From NCBI GenBank assembly GCA_001972305.1, contig BDDD01001471.1, forward strand, positions 38,277-102,276: a stretch of 64,000 nt of DNA, given 5' to 3'. Made by a program: the position numbers and the translations under genes. Below are positions 34,873-47,228 of the stretch, one piece after another; positions within the stretch are counted from its first letter, which is position 1; every line of letters starts with the position of its first letter. The notes below the pieces were generated by a model. It searched no databases and had not been told where the DNA came from. It worked only from the letters and a program-made list of their open reading frames with translations. Source of the stretch: Cephalotus follicularis (lineage: Eukaryota > Streptophyta > Magnoliopsida > Oxalidales > Cephalotaceae).

Positions 34873-35639
34873 TACACAGTCCAGAACATCATCTTCCTTG
34901 TTTTAACACCATACCAGGGAAATTCAATCAATAGAACATGCGATCCAGGTTAATATTCACTCAATTAGAACATCCACAAAAGGTCAAGTACTCACAGTAT
35001 GCATGGCATCAATCATTCAATCCACAGTCCACAAAAACCATGCAATCATCAATGATCAATCACTATTTTTGAATTCAAAATTGTATGTACAAGTCCCCTA
35101 CCTTTGGTTCCAAGTTAGGAATCTGAAAGTCGACATCTTTAAGTCTGTAACAACGACATTTTGAGCTCCCCAGTAGTTCCAACCAGGTCCAATAGCTCCA
35201 AACTGAGTTCCCAAGCTTCTCTCTTGGTTCAACAATGGAGGAATGGCTCCTCCCTCTCTCTCTTTCCTCAATGTTTTCTTCTAACTCTCTCTGTTTTCTT
35301 TTCTTTTCTCAGCTCATGGGTGAGAGGAATGAGGAAGGAAGTTTTATGCTAGTTCCTTCCCTGTCCTTTTTCCCAAACTCGTTTTGCATGGTGCCATATG
35401 CCATTCTCTCTCTCTCCCAACAGTTTCATGCACACACATCAATTCTCCCTCTTTCATTTGTTGCATGCACACATATGTGTCACTCCCACTCTCCCATCTC
35501 AGTCACTGAAGAATCAAGAGTTGTGGTGCATGCCCAACACATTTCATTTGACATGTGATGGCGCCTACAAGGTGACCTTCTCCTGCATTCATCACGTTCT
35601 CCAGATAGCATTTTAGATGTGTCTGATATTCGCCATTAA

Positions 35640-35795
35640 GCGTCGCTAGTTATCTCGTCGGCGCCGAAGCTTAACTCAGCGCATGCATTGGCCTCGACGC
35701 TTATCTCTAGCATCAACGCTTTGAACACTTACATTTAAGCGCGTGTTGCATTCCTTTGGGCGTTGACGTTTACCTCTAGGCGTCGACGCTTTTGC
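35640..35795. repeat. Palindrome doublets (LTR G, proximal)
   Basis: Pairs of cores at 35642/35662, 35693/35712 and 35762/35782, each 19-20 bp apart. Confidence 0.85.
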
Positions 35796-35952
35796 CAATT
35801 TCCAGTGTTTTAAATTCCATTTGACACCTTTAACATTCTTTACTCAAATTGGCAACATTATAAACTAGAAAAATCCATCATTTCTCATTAATTCACGATA
35901 ATTTACAATGCGAATCATAATAGTAGGTCCAATGAAAATCCCGGGCATTACA

Positions 35953-36469
35953 ACTCCACAAACTGTGAGAACAATCGAGGGAGGGATGTAAGGATAAGAT
36001 CTACATATATATCATGATCCATGACAAAACCTAATTGAGTAAGCTGCTCAAACATGTCTATCATCTCCAGTCCATGATCATGGACCGAAGCTCCCTCTAG
36101 CATCTGTGGCATGAAGAGCCTGTGTGAGAGATTAAACCTCCGAGTCCTACACCCAGCCCCATACATCGCCTCGAGATAGAGTAGTATAGAGGATAAGGTC
36201 TCCATCTTCTCGTACTTGCGTTGTAGCTCCGAAGTCATCCCAAAAAGGGCCATACACCAAGTTTGCCCATCGTCCTCCAGCCACATCGCGAAACGATCGC
36301 ACTCATCAGGTGTAGGATCATCACCTAGTGATGGAGGCCTCTATTTTATCACATACACAAATTTATTGGCTATTGGGATGAACTTGAGGTTACGTTGCCA
36401 ATCGATGAAGTTTGGGCCTATCAATTTGTTTGTCTCTAGAATGCAGGACATAGCAGATTGTAAAGCCAT
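35953..36469 (-). pseudogene. gag: Copia F Gag, N-terminal part
   Basis: From an ATG at 36469 the frame reads TNKLIGPNFIDWQRNLKF, then one TAG at about 36341, then DECDRFAMWLEDDGQ, YLEAMYGAGCRTRRFNLS, GASVHDHGLEMIDMFEQL and VDLILTSLPRLFSQF. This is the Ty1/copia Gag (UBN2-type) pattern. It is cut by LTR G at 35952, so the zinc knuckle and pol are not attached here. Confidence 0.87.
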
Positions 36470-37766
36470 TTTATTGCAACCTAGATAAGGAAACATAAAG
36501 TTGAGTCAGCATTTATTCCAATTTTTAATATATGACTACCATAACACTTGGTCTTTAGTGTTTATGGTTCCCCCACTATTCTAATCGTATCCCATACCCC
36601 CATATGGAACTCGAGAAGTCCAACTTCCTAGTGGGGATTGGAATCCATCACAATCATATTATGGCCTCAGCTAGGGCATGACAAACCATAATATATACAA
36701 TGGGTAGGCTATCTTGCCAATTTGCCTCCAATACAAGATCCAATCATAAAATTTGGCCTTAGATTCAATATGTCCTCAACTAGGGCATGACAAGCCATTA
36801 GAATCACGGTAAGTCAAACACCCACAATTTGCATTGGAATGCACTACTTTTAACACCAACGCATAGGCGTGTCCAAGTGCTAAAACATAGCCACCCATTG
36901 CGGTGCCCAACGCCGACGTTGACATAGTGTCCCACAGGTTACCAGCCTCAGCTTGGGCATGACAAACTAATAACCCAGGTACACCACTCAACGAAATTTG
37001 TGGAAGGCCACGGGGAACCACTCCATGGGTTCCTACGTTCACACTTATTATTTAATTGAGGGAATTTACGGTCTCAAATTTTAATTACCAAGCCTTTAAT
37101 TAATTCATTGGATTCATTAAACACTTCAAATTAATTACGGCTTTGCATGCATGACATGTATTTGGACTATCCATCTTATGCACCTTGGACTTATTTCTAA
37201 AATAAATCAATGGAATGGCAAGGACATCACTAAAAGTAATGACTTGAGCCCAAAGTCATTTCTCTGTCTTACTAGGTGCTATGATTTAAAACTATCTATT
37301 ACAATCATTACCAAGCATACATGGCCTTCAATGGTCTTGTACTTCGCTTTTCATCTCATCCATCTCTCCTTGCACAGTCTTCATTTACAAAAAGTGCTTT
37401 ACATTTCAAAAATGAAAATTACATAAAACATATCAAGGAAAATTTACATAAGAGGAAAAAAATGGTGCACGCAGGCACCTTATTACAGACCATTGAATAA
37501 GAGATAAAATTAATCACCCACAAAAGAAAACCAAAGCTAGCTCTTGTCCTTATAGGCCATCCATTGTACATAAGAGTATTAAAGTACATATCTAATATTA
37601 CTTCAAAACAATACACAAAAGCCTCTCATAATAACCAATTAAAATTTTAATATCAGAGGTTGTTTATAGGTCAAACTCCAACTAAATCAATCAATGATTA
37701 ATTGTCCTTTAAGTGCCTCAATGCAAAAATTCCAAATTTAAGCAACATAACAATTTATTGTTTTAG
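36470..37766 (-). other. Non-coding leader of copia F
   Basis: Aligns in blocks with the leader of E (29560-30720). No reading frame of note. Confidence 0.6.
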
Positions 37767-38047
37767 GCATCGATGCTTTCAATAGGCGACGACGCTTAAC
37801 ACCTAAGCGTTGAAAGTTTTCCACAAACCGTCAACACTGTAAACTTCTTTCAGCGCACAGGTAATCATCGACGCTTATGAAAGGTGTCCACGCCTTAACC
37901 TTTAGCGTCAACACTTTAACCAAGACATTGACGCCTAGTGCCTAAGCGTCGATAGTTCACCACAAACCGTCGATGCTTAACACAGTTTTAGCGCTAAAAT
38001 TCAAGTCACCTAGATAAGCATCGACACTTTAACCAAAAGCGTTGACG
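37767..38047. repeat. Phased palindrome array in the copia F leader
   Basis: Cores at 37769, 37788, 37809, 37830, 37867, 37886, 37907, 37927, 37948, 37969, 38020 and 38041; steps 19, 21, 21, 37, 19, 21, 20, 21, 21, 51, 21. Arms are of the AAGC...GCTT kind. The array lies about 300-575 bp from the primer-binding site of a Ty1/copia element. Confidence 0.9.
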
Positions 38048-38343
38048 ATTAAACCTACTGTTTGTCGACAACATGTCACAAAACAACAGTTTTCAGTGTT
38101 TGGATTTTGGCATTCCAACTTTTGCAATCCAAACTGCACTTTGCAGGTTCTAAACATGAATTCCAAACATATCAAAACCAGTTTATGAATTAAATCAAAT
38201 TTTACATTTAAAAACTTAAGAACATAAAGAAAAAAATTAAGGGGCTTATAGGATGAGTTTAACCATAAAAACATAACAACATATTAAAACTTCAATTTGT
38301 CATTATACTAGGCATAATAATTCAACTATGTATGTTGTGGTTG

Positions 38344-38355
38344 GCTCTGATACTA
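38344..38355 (-). other. Primer-binding site of copia F
   Basis: TAGTATCAGAGC on the minus strand, one base from the tRNA-Met consensus, next to the LTR end at 38357. Confidence 0.82.
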
Positions 38356-38356
38356 C

Positions 38357-40566
38357 TGTAGGGAATGGTATGACATCCCCAGAGCTGAATCCGGACCAAA
38401 GGGTGTTAGAATGTCAAACAAAAAAAAATTCTAACAATTATGCAGCGGAAGAATGAACATTTAACTCCAGCAAACAGGTCCAATACAGCAAAACAGGTCA
38501 AAAGGGATCACCACAACATAATCATAATAGAATTGACATCACTTAAGCATGCATAAGTGATACAAAAACATGGAAAGTTAGAGAGAGAGACAAGGAGATC
38601 ATACCACACGGTGATTGCTACTTCGTCTTTGCCGCTTCAAGCTTGAGTAGATTCCCTCTGAAAATTTGAGATCCTCCAAGTCTCCAAGCTCTAAAACCAC
38701 CAACAACAAGTATCCTTAAAAACAGACTCTGTTTAAGTTCATTCTCTCTCACACACAATGCTTACAAAGAGAATATTGAATTCACAAGTGTTGTCAATAG
38801 CAATCCACCCTAGGTTAGCTTCAAACTTGGTGCAGTAATCAGTGAAGGCATATCACTCTAAGTGTGCAGAAAACTCGCCCAATAGTCTATTGCATCACTC
38901 TCATAGTGTTCAGGTTCCAAAACCAATTTTATTGCCAGCCAAGTTTCTCTCTCTCTTTCTTTGTTCCCACTACCCCACTCTTGCACACATATTCGATCAT
39001 CGCGCTACCTCTAAGGAAGCATGTATCCATGATCCAAAGTGCTCCTTTCCACTTTCTAAGACGTGGAAATCGCTGGAGTGAGAGGGAGAGAGAAAAAAAA
39101 AAGTGCGCCTATGATGTGTCCGTGTAGGGAACCCAGGTTACCGCTCTAAGTGTTGACCCTTCTAAAAAGCATTGGCACTCAGACAAGTTAAGCGTTGACG
39201 CCTTACCAAAAGGAATTGACTCTTAGACGGGGTTTAAGAGTCGACGCTTTTCCAAAAGGCGTTGACGCTTAGAAGGCTGGACAAACATTTTGAGTCTAAC
39301 TTTTATACAAATGAGTCCAACTCATTTTAATGATGACACATATCCCTTCGATTATTAATCAAGTAAGATCAAGCAAATGTTTTTCCACAAATTACAAAAT
39401 CCACATAACCGATATTTGATTTTATAAAATTTCACCAAGACTTAATACGTGTAACATATTTATGAACTAATCATTATCGGCCAGGGACCCTATAAAATCT
39501 CGGTTATAATCGGTGATGTTCATAAATTACTGAAATGCCCCTAGAATTCGGTTAAGCCATTTTAAATAGTCCCAGACCTATTTAAATTCTACTGGAATAA
39601 TAACCAATATTATCCAGATGAGAAAAATTAATCTAATTAATTTTCCCATTATTTATTACACATCGCCGTAACACAAGACTTTCTAAGTTATCGGTTCGCC
39701 TGTGCTATAATCCCTTGTCATACTTGGATTCGATTGAGGTCTAGGGTAAGGATATGTGTCAACCCTAGATAATACCTCAATGCCTAAAATATCTGATCAT
39801 CAATAGGACCTTTGATAGATTCTCTGGAAATCTTATTTCCTGTCCACCTCAACCTTGGCCAAGGTTTTCATAAGTCCACCGTACAGTCAGACGATAATAT
39901 AGCCGATCACCTTCTCTCAGGTGTGACAATTCCATATTGCGCACTCGCTTACATTCATATAGATTCAATCATATACAAAGAACACCTGATTGTCTGTCCT
40001 GCACAAGAGCTGGGTAAGGTGGAGATCAAAGTATAACCGTTTCCATACAATATAGAGCAGTCGCTAAGGTCTAAGGATCAGACAAGATCAAAAACTCGCT
40101 AAGTGACTAGCACTTATACAAAACCGCAACAAGTAGGAGTCACTACTGGTCCAGTTCAGTGTACATGCTCCCAGCGTGCACCCCGTATTTGCCCTAGTAT
40201 TCCAACACAGATGGTAGTGAGAGAATCCATCCACCAATTCCAAAAGCAGGCAACATACATGCAAGTCTATCCGGTTCACTAATTCCCACAGAGTGAACAT
40301 ATGACTTGGAACTAATTCGACATAAGGAATAAGGTAGCCAATCTCACAGCCTCCATGCTTGGCATCCAACCTTATGTTAGGGCATCACAAGCGTAAGCAG
40401 ATCTATAATAACTACTTCGATTATATGATAAAACACAAGTGATATTGCCGTATAAAATTATAAACAAAGTTGCACGTGTCATATATCTGGAATAAGATTG
40501 TTTATATACATAGATAGATGCAATATGAAAACCCATCCAATGGCTTGTCGGGTCATCCTATCTAAC
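38357..40566 (-). mobile_element. 5' LTR of copia F
   Basis: About 2.2 kb, TGTAGGGAATGG to CATCCTATCTAAC on the plus strand. The part 39480-40400 aligns with the E LTR (24890-25700), confirming copia kinship. It contains a palindrome array at 39150-39275. The right end abuts copia 2 Gag directly. Confidence 0.78.
39150..39275. repeat. Phased palindrome array in a copia LTR (element F)
   Basis: Cores at 39152, 39171, 39194, 39215, 39240 and 39261; steps 19, 23, 21, 25, 21. Units include agcgttgacgcc, gagtcgacgctt and gcgttgacgctt. Confidence 0.87.
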
Positions 40567-41160
40567 TGAAAAGGCTTGCTTCCACTGTGGGAAGTCAGGT
40601 CACTGGAATAGGGACGATAAAGTGTTCCTTGCTTCCACTATTGGTGCCTCTCATTCAGGTATGTTCATGGTTGAACTTAACCTAGCGTACAAAGTTTGTT
40701 CTACTTGAGTGTTGGACACTGGTTGTGGTACTAATATTTTTAATTCTTTGCAGGGAGTAAGAAAAGCTAGGCAGCTTGGAGCTGACGAAGTAGTTGACCT
40801 ACGAGTAGGAGATGGATCTAGGATGATCACAGTAGCTGTAGGAGTTTTTGATTTATTACTTCCTAGTTGATATGTATTAAGGTTAGACCCATGTTTTTAT
40901 GTACAAAGCTTGATTCCAAATATTATTAGTGTATCACATGTATGTAAATTTGGCTTATAGCTCATTTCTAATACTAATGGTTGTTCACTATTGTCATGTA
41001 AGAAAGTTTTGATTTGTGCTGGGCACATAGATAATGGGCTTAATGTGTTAGACACTAACCACAAATTGGCATTATCAATACAGCAAGGAACTGGTAATAA
41101 AAGACAACGAGAGATAAATGATGTTAATCCTTTGCTTGGAACTGTAGATGAGGTCATCCT
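40567..41160 (+). pseudogene. gag-pol: Copia 2 Gag zinc knuckle and protease
   Basis: CFHCGKSGHWNRDD is a CCHC knuckle whose last Cys is now Asp. LDTGCGTNIFNSLQG is the protease active site (DTG), followed by DLRVGDGSRM. KVLICAGHIDNGLNVLDTN and NKRQREINDVN lead to GAG-pre-integrase. Stops occur near 40708 and 40870. Confidence 0.85.
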
Positions 41161-42023
41161 AGAGATATGTCACAGTTGGTTAAGGATGGTCTTTTAGACA
41201 TTCAGGTCTTGGAGTCTTTTCCAACATGTGAATCCTGCCTACTTGGAAAGATGACCAAATTAACCTTCTCCAGGAAAGGAGAGAGAGCTGTGGACAAACT
41301 GAGAATTGTCCACACCGAAATCTGTGGTCCGATGTCAGTCAATGCGCTAGGAGAATATCTTTACTTCATAACCTTTACCTATGATTTATCTCGGTTTGGG
41401 TATGTGTTTTTGATGAGACACAAGTGTAATTCCTTTGAAAGGTTCAAGGAATTTAGACAATAAATAGAGAAGCAAACATGTAGGCCCATTAAAACACTTC
41501 GGTCAGACTGAGGGGGCAAATACCTGTCTGAAGAATTCAAAGATTATCTTAGAGATAATGGTATTCTCTCTTAATGGACACCTCCCGGAACACCGCAGCA
41601 TAATGGTATGTCCGAACGAAGGAACCTTCGTATCTCCTTTTGGGGTTACGCCCTAGAAACAACGTCGTATATCCTTAACCAAATTCCATCAAAATATGTG
41701 CCTCCCACTCCATACAAAGTATGGAAAAGGAGGAAACTCACCCTAAACCACTTAAAGGTTTGAGACTGTCTAACTTACATGAGAAGGTTGGAACCTAGTA
41801 AGATGGAGGCATGATCAGATCGATCCCGGTTTATGGGGTATCCCAAGGAAACAATGGGATAATATTTCTACCATCCCAGTGAACAAAAGGTTTTTGTTTC
41901 AAGCAATGTTTTGTTCTTAAAGAGGGAGTACATTCTTGAAGGAAGTAGTGGGAGCAAAGTGGAACTCAAGGAGTTGCCACCGGGAGAAACACCACGGGAT
42001 GATGAGGACTTAGGGGTTTGAAC
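41161..42023 (+). pseudogene. pol: Copia 2 integrase
   Basis: LVKDGLLD-like sequence, then TCESCLLGKMTKLTFSRKGE (CxxC), VHTEICGPMSVNALGEY (first catalytic Asp replaced by Glu), YFITFTYDLSRFGYVFL and FERFKEFRQ. This is the stretch missing from copia 1. The C-terminal blocks continue out of frame to GETPRDDEDLGV, where solo LTR L begins. Confidence 0.87.
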
Positions 42024-43024
42024 TGTTATATAGGATCTAAATAGGGTTGGAACATTTAGGGAATCGGGGTTTAAGGGTAACTTTTAAAACTTTTTAATCC
42101 CCAAGCAGTGGGATATCCTAAATGCTAAGTCCAGAATTGTCCCAATAAGCCCTGGGATCTCCAATTAGGATATCAATTGAACCATTACATAAATCCAAGC
42201 AACAAATGGGGTGGGTTGGAGCTAGGGTTACACAAACCCTAGCTTTCATCTCTCCCAAAATAGTGTTAGGGTAACACACCAAAAAACCTAACACCAAATT
42301 GTCCACCCGAAACCCTAACATAGAAAAACCCTTAGGGTTTTCTAGGGCACCGAACAAGCAACACATGGGCATCCCAGCCCTTAAACCTGACATATACAAC
42401 ACACCAAAAACATCAACATTAAAGAGGAGAATTAGAACCATTACCTAATTTCTTTGCTCCTTCACTTTGGTGTTCCGTCAAACTTGGAATCAAACCTTTT
42501 GTCTTCACAAAAGAGCTTCAAGAACTGCCACACCCCGTTTCCATAACAACAATAACAGTGGTGGCAATCAACATAATATCCGGCTTATACAATTTTACAG
42601 GAGATAAAAACTTTTGAAAAAGTTAGTGTTTTGCAAAAGCATTCAAGTATAAGCCGAATTATACAATGTAACATGCATCCCATACTACATGTTACTAAAA
42701 TACAATATTTAAATTTGTTAATTGCCCTTAACGGAGCATGATCAAAACATTATCCACTAATCTCATTCAGTACAGTCATCCATCAAAAATGATAAACATT
42801 GTTCCAAGTTTACAATAGCAGTTCAATAACTCCAACAGGAAATACAAGTCCATCAGATAACATTATTACAACTTCGTTCTTCTCCAGGCTTGTCCATGTC
42901 TGTCTCACCGCATCAATCTGAAATTGTATGGGGTTAGCCTTTGTCCTCACTCGGTTAAATATAAATATAGCTTGAGTTCAATAATAACGAATGTCAAGAA
43001 TGGATGCACAGTGATGCAGCACAG

Positions 43025-43039
43025 TATATACATATATAT

Positions 43040-43071
<32 letters not shown>

Positions 43072-43086
43072 GTATATGTATATTAC
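43025..43086. repeat. (TA)n/(TG) microsatellite
   Basis: Alternating tatata and tgtata tracts of about 60 bp within LTR D2. The corresponding place in LTR D (50305-50330) has a shorter version. Confidence 0.9.
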
Positions 43087-43785
43087 AATCACAGTATAGG
43101 TGTGACCCGTTAAGGCTACATCAACATAATCCAGTAATCATGTCCTAAAAGGGACCAGTCAAAACATACAGCGTACGAGATCGTCGCCATCTCCGGGCCC
43201 CAACGTCTCACACTCCATACTTCAGCCCCAGCTCCGGACGGCTCGAAGCAGGTCAACAGTATAGGTTACTAGCACGGTGGCTAAGTAATAAATAGTGGGT
43301 ATCCCTAGCCATCTATTGGTAACTAGAGCCAAACCCTACGACTAGACAACCTTGGAAACCTCCACCACGCAGCTAGTACGGCCACAGTCACTGTCACTGT
43401 CCAATTTAAGCAATTTTATAAAATAATTACTTGATGAAATATATTTGTCAAAATATATTTCAGTCCATTCTTAGGTCATTTAAAAGTTATAAACACTTGA
43501 ATCAATACATTTTCATTGTGTAGAAAATCCTTTAAACAGTTCATAAACATTGGAAACTACATTCCCCTATCATTCAAAAATATGCATTTTAGTACAAAAT
43601 AATGATTTATTCAAAATCATGCATGTATTTATAAAATGATAATACTTTTAGAAATCAGTCACATTTCAAGCCACAATTCAATTAACAGTTCAATATGCAA
43701 TTCAAACATATGGTCAAATGCATATAGGCTTGAATCGGGGTCAACACATGTCAATTAAGCGAAAGTGTCCAAACAAGAAGCTTAA

Positions 43786-44122
43786 GAGTCGACAATTAAC
43801 CTATAGGAATAGACGCTTATGTTCTTTAAGCATCGACGCTCAACCCTATAGCGTTAGCGTTTTACAGTAACAATCTTTGCGTTAACAATAGTCTTTAGCA
43901 TCGACGCTTCAAGGTAAGGAACCTTGAGCGTCGACGCTTAATCCTTTGGTGTCGACGTTTTGAGGTAGGACCTTAGGAGTCAACGTTCAAGTGTCCATTC
44001 CTTACGCATAATCGCACAGGGCGTCCACACTTTCTCTAACCGTCGACGTTTTCCATCGAACCAGTACGTGTTCTTAATATAACAGGTAAAGCGTCGACTC
44101 TTCCCTTGTAAGCGTCGAAGGT
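43786..44122. repeat. Phased palindrome array, AAGCGTCGACGCTT flavour (LTR D2, distal)
   Basis: Cores at 43788, 43809, 43832, 43853, 43881, 43900, 43930, 43951, 43979, 44023, 44042, 44093 and 44114. Steps 21, 23, 21, 28, 19, 30, 21, 28, 44, 19, 51, 21. Confidence 0.92.
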
Positions 44123-44911
44123 TATACAGTCCATATTTCATCTTTTTCGTTACAACACCAAAACAGTAGGTTTCAATCCAAACATACATGCAATCCAGTT
44201 TGATATACATCCAGAAAATAACATGCGTGATAAGTTTACATATCAGATGTATCACAGCGTCAATCCAGTCAATGTAATCAATCCAAAATAGTCATGTAAT
44301 ACATGCATTTCACCAATGGCCATTTAATATAATTAGACTCAAACATTGCATGTATAAATCCCCTAACTTTGGTTTCGAGTTAGGAATCCGAAAGTCCACC
44401 TCTTTTAGTCCTCTGTCCAGTCACTTCGAGATCCCTGCTTCGGCCTGTACCTCTAAGCAAGCTTGTTTCCCTTCCTGGTTTGAGCTCCCAAGCTTGCCCA
44501 GGTCCAATAATAGAGATTTTATCCTCTCTCTCTATCTCTTTCTTTTCTCCCACCATTTCTCGCTATTTCTCTCATGTTTTCTTTTTCTGTTTTCTCAGCT
44601 GAAGGGTGAAAGAAAGAGTGACGTTTTATGCAGGTGACATTTTTTTTTCCTTTGCATGAATGGGCATAAGTCTCTTTCTTCCTTCACACATAGTTGCATG
44701 GCGCACCAGGTGTCTCCCTCTTCCTTAAGCTGCTACATGCATGCCCACATGTCCTCTCATTTCTTTCCTTTTAAGTCCTTACAAGTCAAGGAATCTTGGT
44801 GCATGGTCAACACGTCTTCTTGACTTGTGAAGGAGCCTGAATAATGGCCTTAACATGTACCCATGCACCACGTCTCTGTCAGTGCTTAAACGTGTCTGAT
44901 ATTCGACACAA

Positions 44912-45065
44912 AGCATCGACGCTTCTCTATAACTGTTAGTGCTTATAGCGGTTTGTTCTATTGGCATCGATGCTTATCTCTTGCGTCAACGTTTTAAACG
45001 TTCCACTTAAATGCGCATTTCAGCTGTCATGGCGTCGACGCTTTAGCCTATGGCGTCAACACTTT
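44912..45065. repeat. Palindrome doublets (LTR D2, proximal)
   Basis: Pairs of cores at 44915/44935, 44966/44985 and 45034/45055, each 19-21 bp apart. Same layout as LTR G. Confidence 0.88.
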
Positions 45066-47228
45066 GGACCAATTTCTCAACATTTTAATTCAATGAAATC
45101 TTTCAACATTCCTTTACTCCAAAATTAACATTATCAATTGAGAAAATCACCAATCCTCATTAATTCATGATCAAATACATCAAAAATAACAACATTATAT
45201 TTAATGAAATTTTCAGGCGTTACAAGAACGCACAGCCAGCAGCTTCTATGAAGGCTTGACATGTTTGTCAGAAACTAATCTCCAAGATAAGTAAAGATAG
45301 AATCCAACAAAGAGACTATCTCCACCTATTATGAAGTTTGGAGGGTGAGAGGATGATTGTTTGGTTCTTTTCTCTAAAAGAGTCTCAAGCTCTATCAATG
45401 TCTTCTAATGGAAGAATTTCTCATGGCTTGGAGAGGAAGAGAAAAGAGAGAGAGCGCACGGGTAAGGAGAAGAGATAATGTTATAAAAGTGTTGAGTAAG
45501 TCACACAAATATCTTAAGTCACCTTAACCCATGTAAGACTAGTCATAGATATTTGTACTAAGCTTGTCCCATAAGCTTCATGACTCACCTATTCTCTCTT
45601 TAAATTCACTCAAGGGACGGCCACACCACAAGAGAAATGGCAACGTGTGAAGCCCATAAAAAAGAGATGAATTCATGGTTTAAAAGTCAACAAAAGTAGG
45701 CTTAGAAACAAACATTGGACTAGCCATTCTCTTGAAAATTTTAAGGCACAATTCAAGGAAAATTTAAAGCCTAATTTTTTGGTCCATTAAGGGAAGTAAA
45801 TGCCAAGCCCAATATGCTACAAAGCCCATTTGCGCTCTCTACAAGTAAATACTCAATGCACTTACAAGTAAAACAAACAACCCTTTGAACGGTACATTCT
45901 ATTATGGAAATGCATGAACTCACTTCTAAAGAAATGATATATGTTAAGCAAATAAAATGTACACTAGAAAAGTAACATCTCCCAGATGCTAACCTCTCAC
46001 TAAATGACATGTGTCCACCTATTCCAAAATCAGATAGGACCCAAAAGCCCGGATCGATTCCAGTACAATGATAAATTTCCCAGAACATCCCAAAGTTCTG
46101 GTATGACAATCCTAATAGTCCCTGACTATTAGAATAGCCCCGGTATGACATCCAATCATCCCACAGATCCGTGGACCAAAGTTCAACGTCTATCATTTGT
46201 TAGCCGATTAGCCAATGCTTTATCCTGTCATCGGTTTATGTGTCATTTATCATTCGTCATCCTCGGCTCCGACAGACTAGGGCTTGGATAAATGTCAACC
46301 CTAGGAAAAACTGTGATAACTATAAATCTATGAATGCACTGAGACTATCAGCAGACCTCCCACAAACCCCATTTCCAGTCTACCTACACTTGGCCAGGAT
46401 TTTAAGTCTACAACGGTCATAGATAATATAGTGCCTGTTAAACTCAATACGAGTGTGACGATCTCCTGTTGCGCAATCACTCATACATCTCAATGCAGCT
46501 TCCATAAGGCCCACAAAAAACCATTTTTCCATCTCATGGCTGGAATTGGGGAAGGCAAAAATCAAAGCCAAGTGATTACTACACAATGCATGCCAGTCGC
46601 TCTGGTCTAAGGACACAACGCATGTCACGTATGGCCTACTAGTATCCATCGACTATGCACTACCGAGACTATTGGAATCCTATCGACAAAGGTATTGACT
46701 ATCCAGATAGGTTTCCTATGGTGGGTCGGTTCAGTGACAAGCTTCCCAGCATGCACCCCACATCAGCTTTCGGGTAAACCCAAATGGCAATGAGATAATC
46801 CATCCTCCACATTACCTTAGAGCAAGCATAATACGGCAAGTCTTTACAGTTCATCAATTACGCTAAGAAATTGAACGTATGACTTGGAACGTTCTATCAA
46901 AAGGGAGTAAGGATCTTATTCTCATAACCTCCCAGGCACGAGATCCAACCCCTCAAACGACAGGGCTCTATATGTGTATGCAATTGATGTGTTAATCAAG
47001 CTGATTCCATAATTATGGTTGGGATAATACATATAGCAGATGCCATTGTTATTGGAATATACACATTAAAACATAACTGGAACTAAAAACGTAGATTTAA
47101 GAGTGTAATATATATACATGCAACCGTCTCTCGGCTGGCATGGACTTCTCCAACCAAGGAGTGTATCACATATATATGTAAGCAGTTACCTCTAGCGGTA
47201 TGCATGAACACCCTAAACTAACTAGAAC

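Larger units (their letters stand above)
34561..35952 (-). mobile_element. Gypsy-type LTR G
   Basis: Ends on the plus strand CCCGGGCATTACA at 35952 and aligns with LTR D2 (43780-45224) over both palindrome clusters and the intervening leader. Its left end is not defined; I put it near the first palindrome units. It interrupts the Gag of copia F. A minus-strand donor-like CCAAAG|GTAGGG lies at about 35101. Confidence 0.7.
42526..45224 (-). mobile_element. Solo gypsy-type LTR D2
   Basis: 2,699 bp, TGCCACACCCCG to CAGGCGTTACA on the plus strand. A perfect 5-bp duplication agaac flanks it (42521-42525 and 45225-45229). It aligns with LTR D (49679-52942) at the start and in the array, and with LTR G at the end. 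It sits inside solo LTR L. Confidence 0.93.
42024..47223 (-). mobile_element. Solo copia LTR L, with a nested gypsy solo LTR
   Basis: Sequence 46000-47215 aligns with the E LTR (24745-25880) in the same order. The plus-strand ends are TGTTATATAGG (42024) and CCCTAAACTAACT (47223). Copia 2 continues on both sides, with tgaac (42019-42023) and agaac (47224-47228) as a 4/5 target-site duplication. Without the nested insertion it is about 2.5 kb. No internal domain remains, so it is a solo LTR. Confidence 0.8.
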
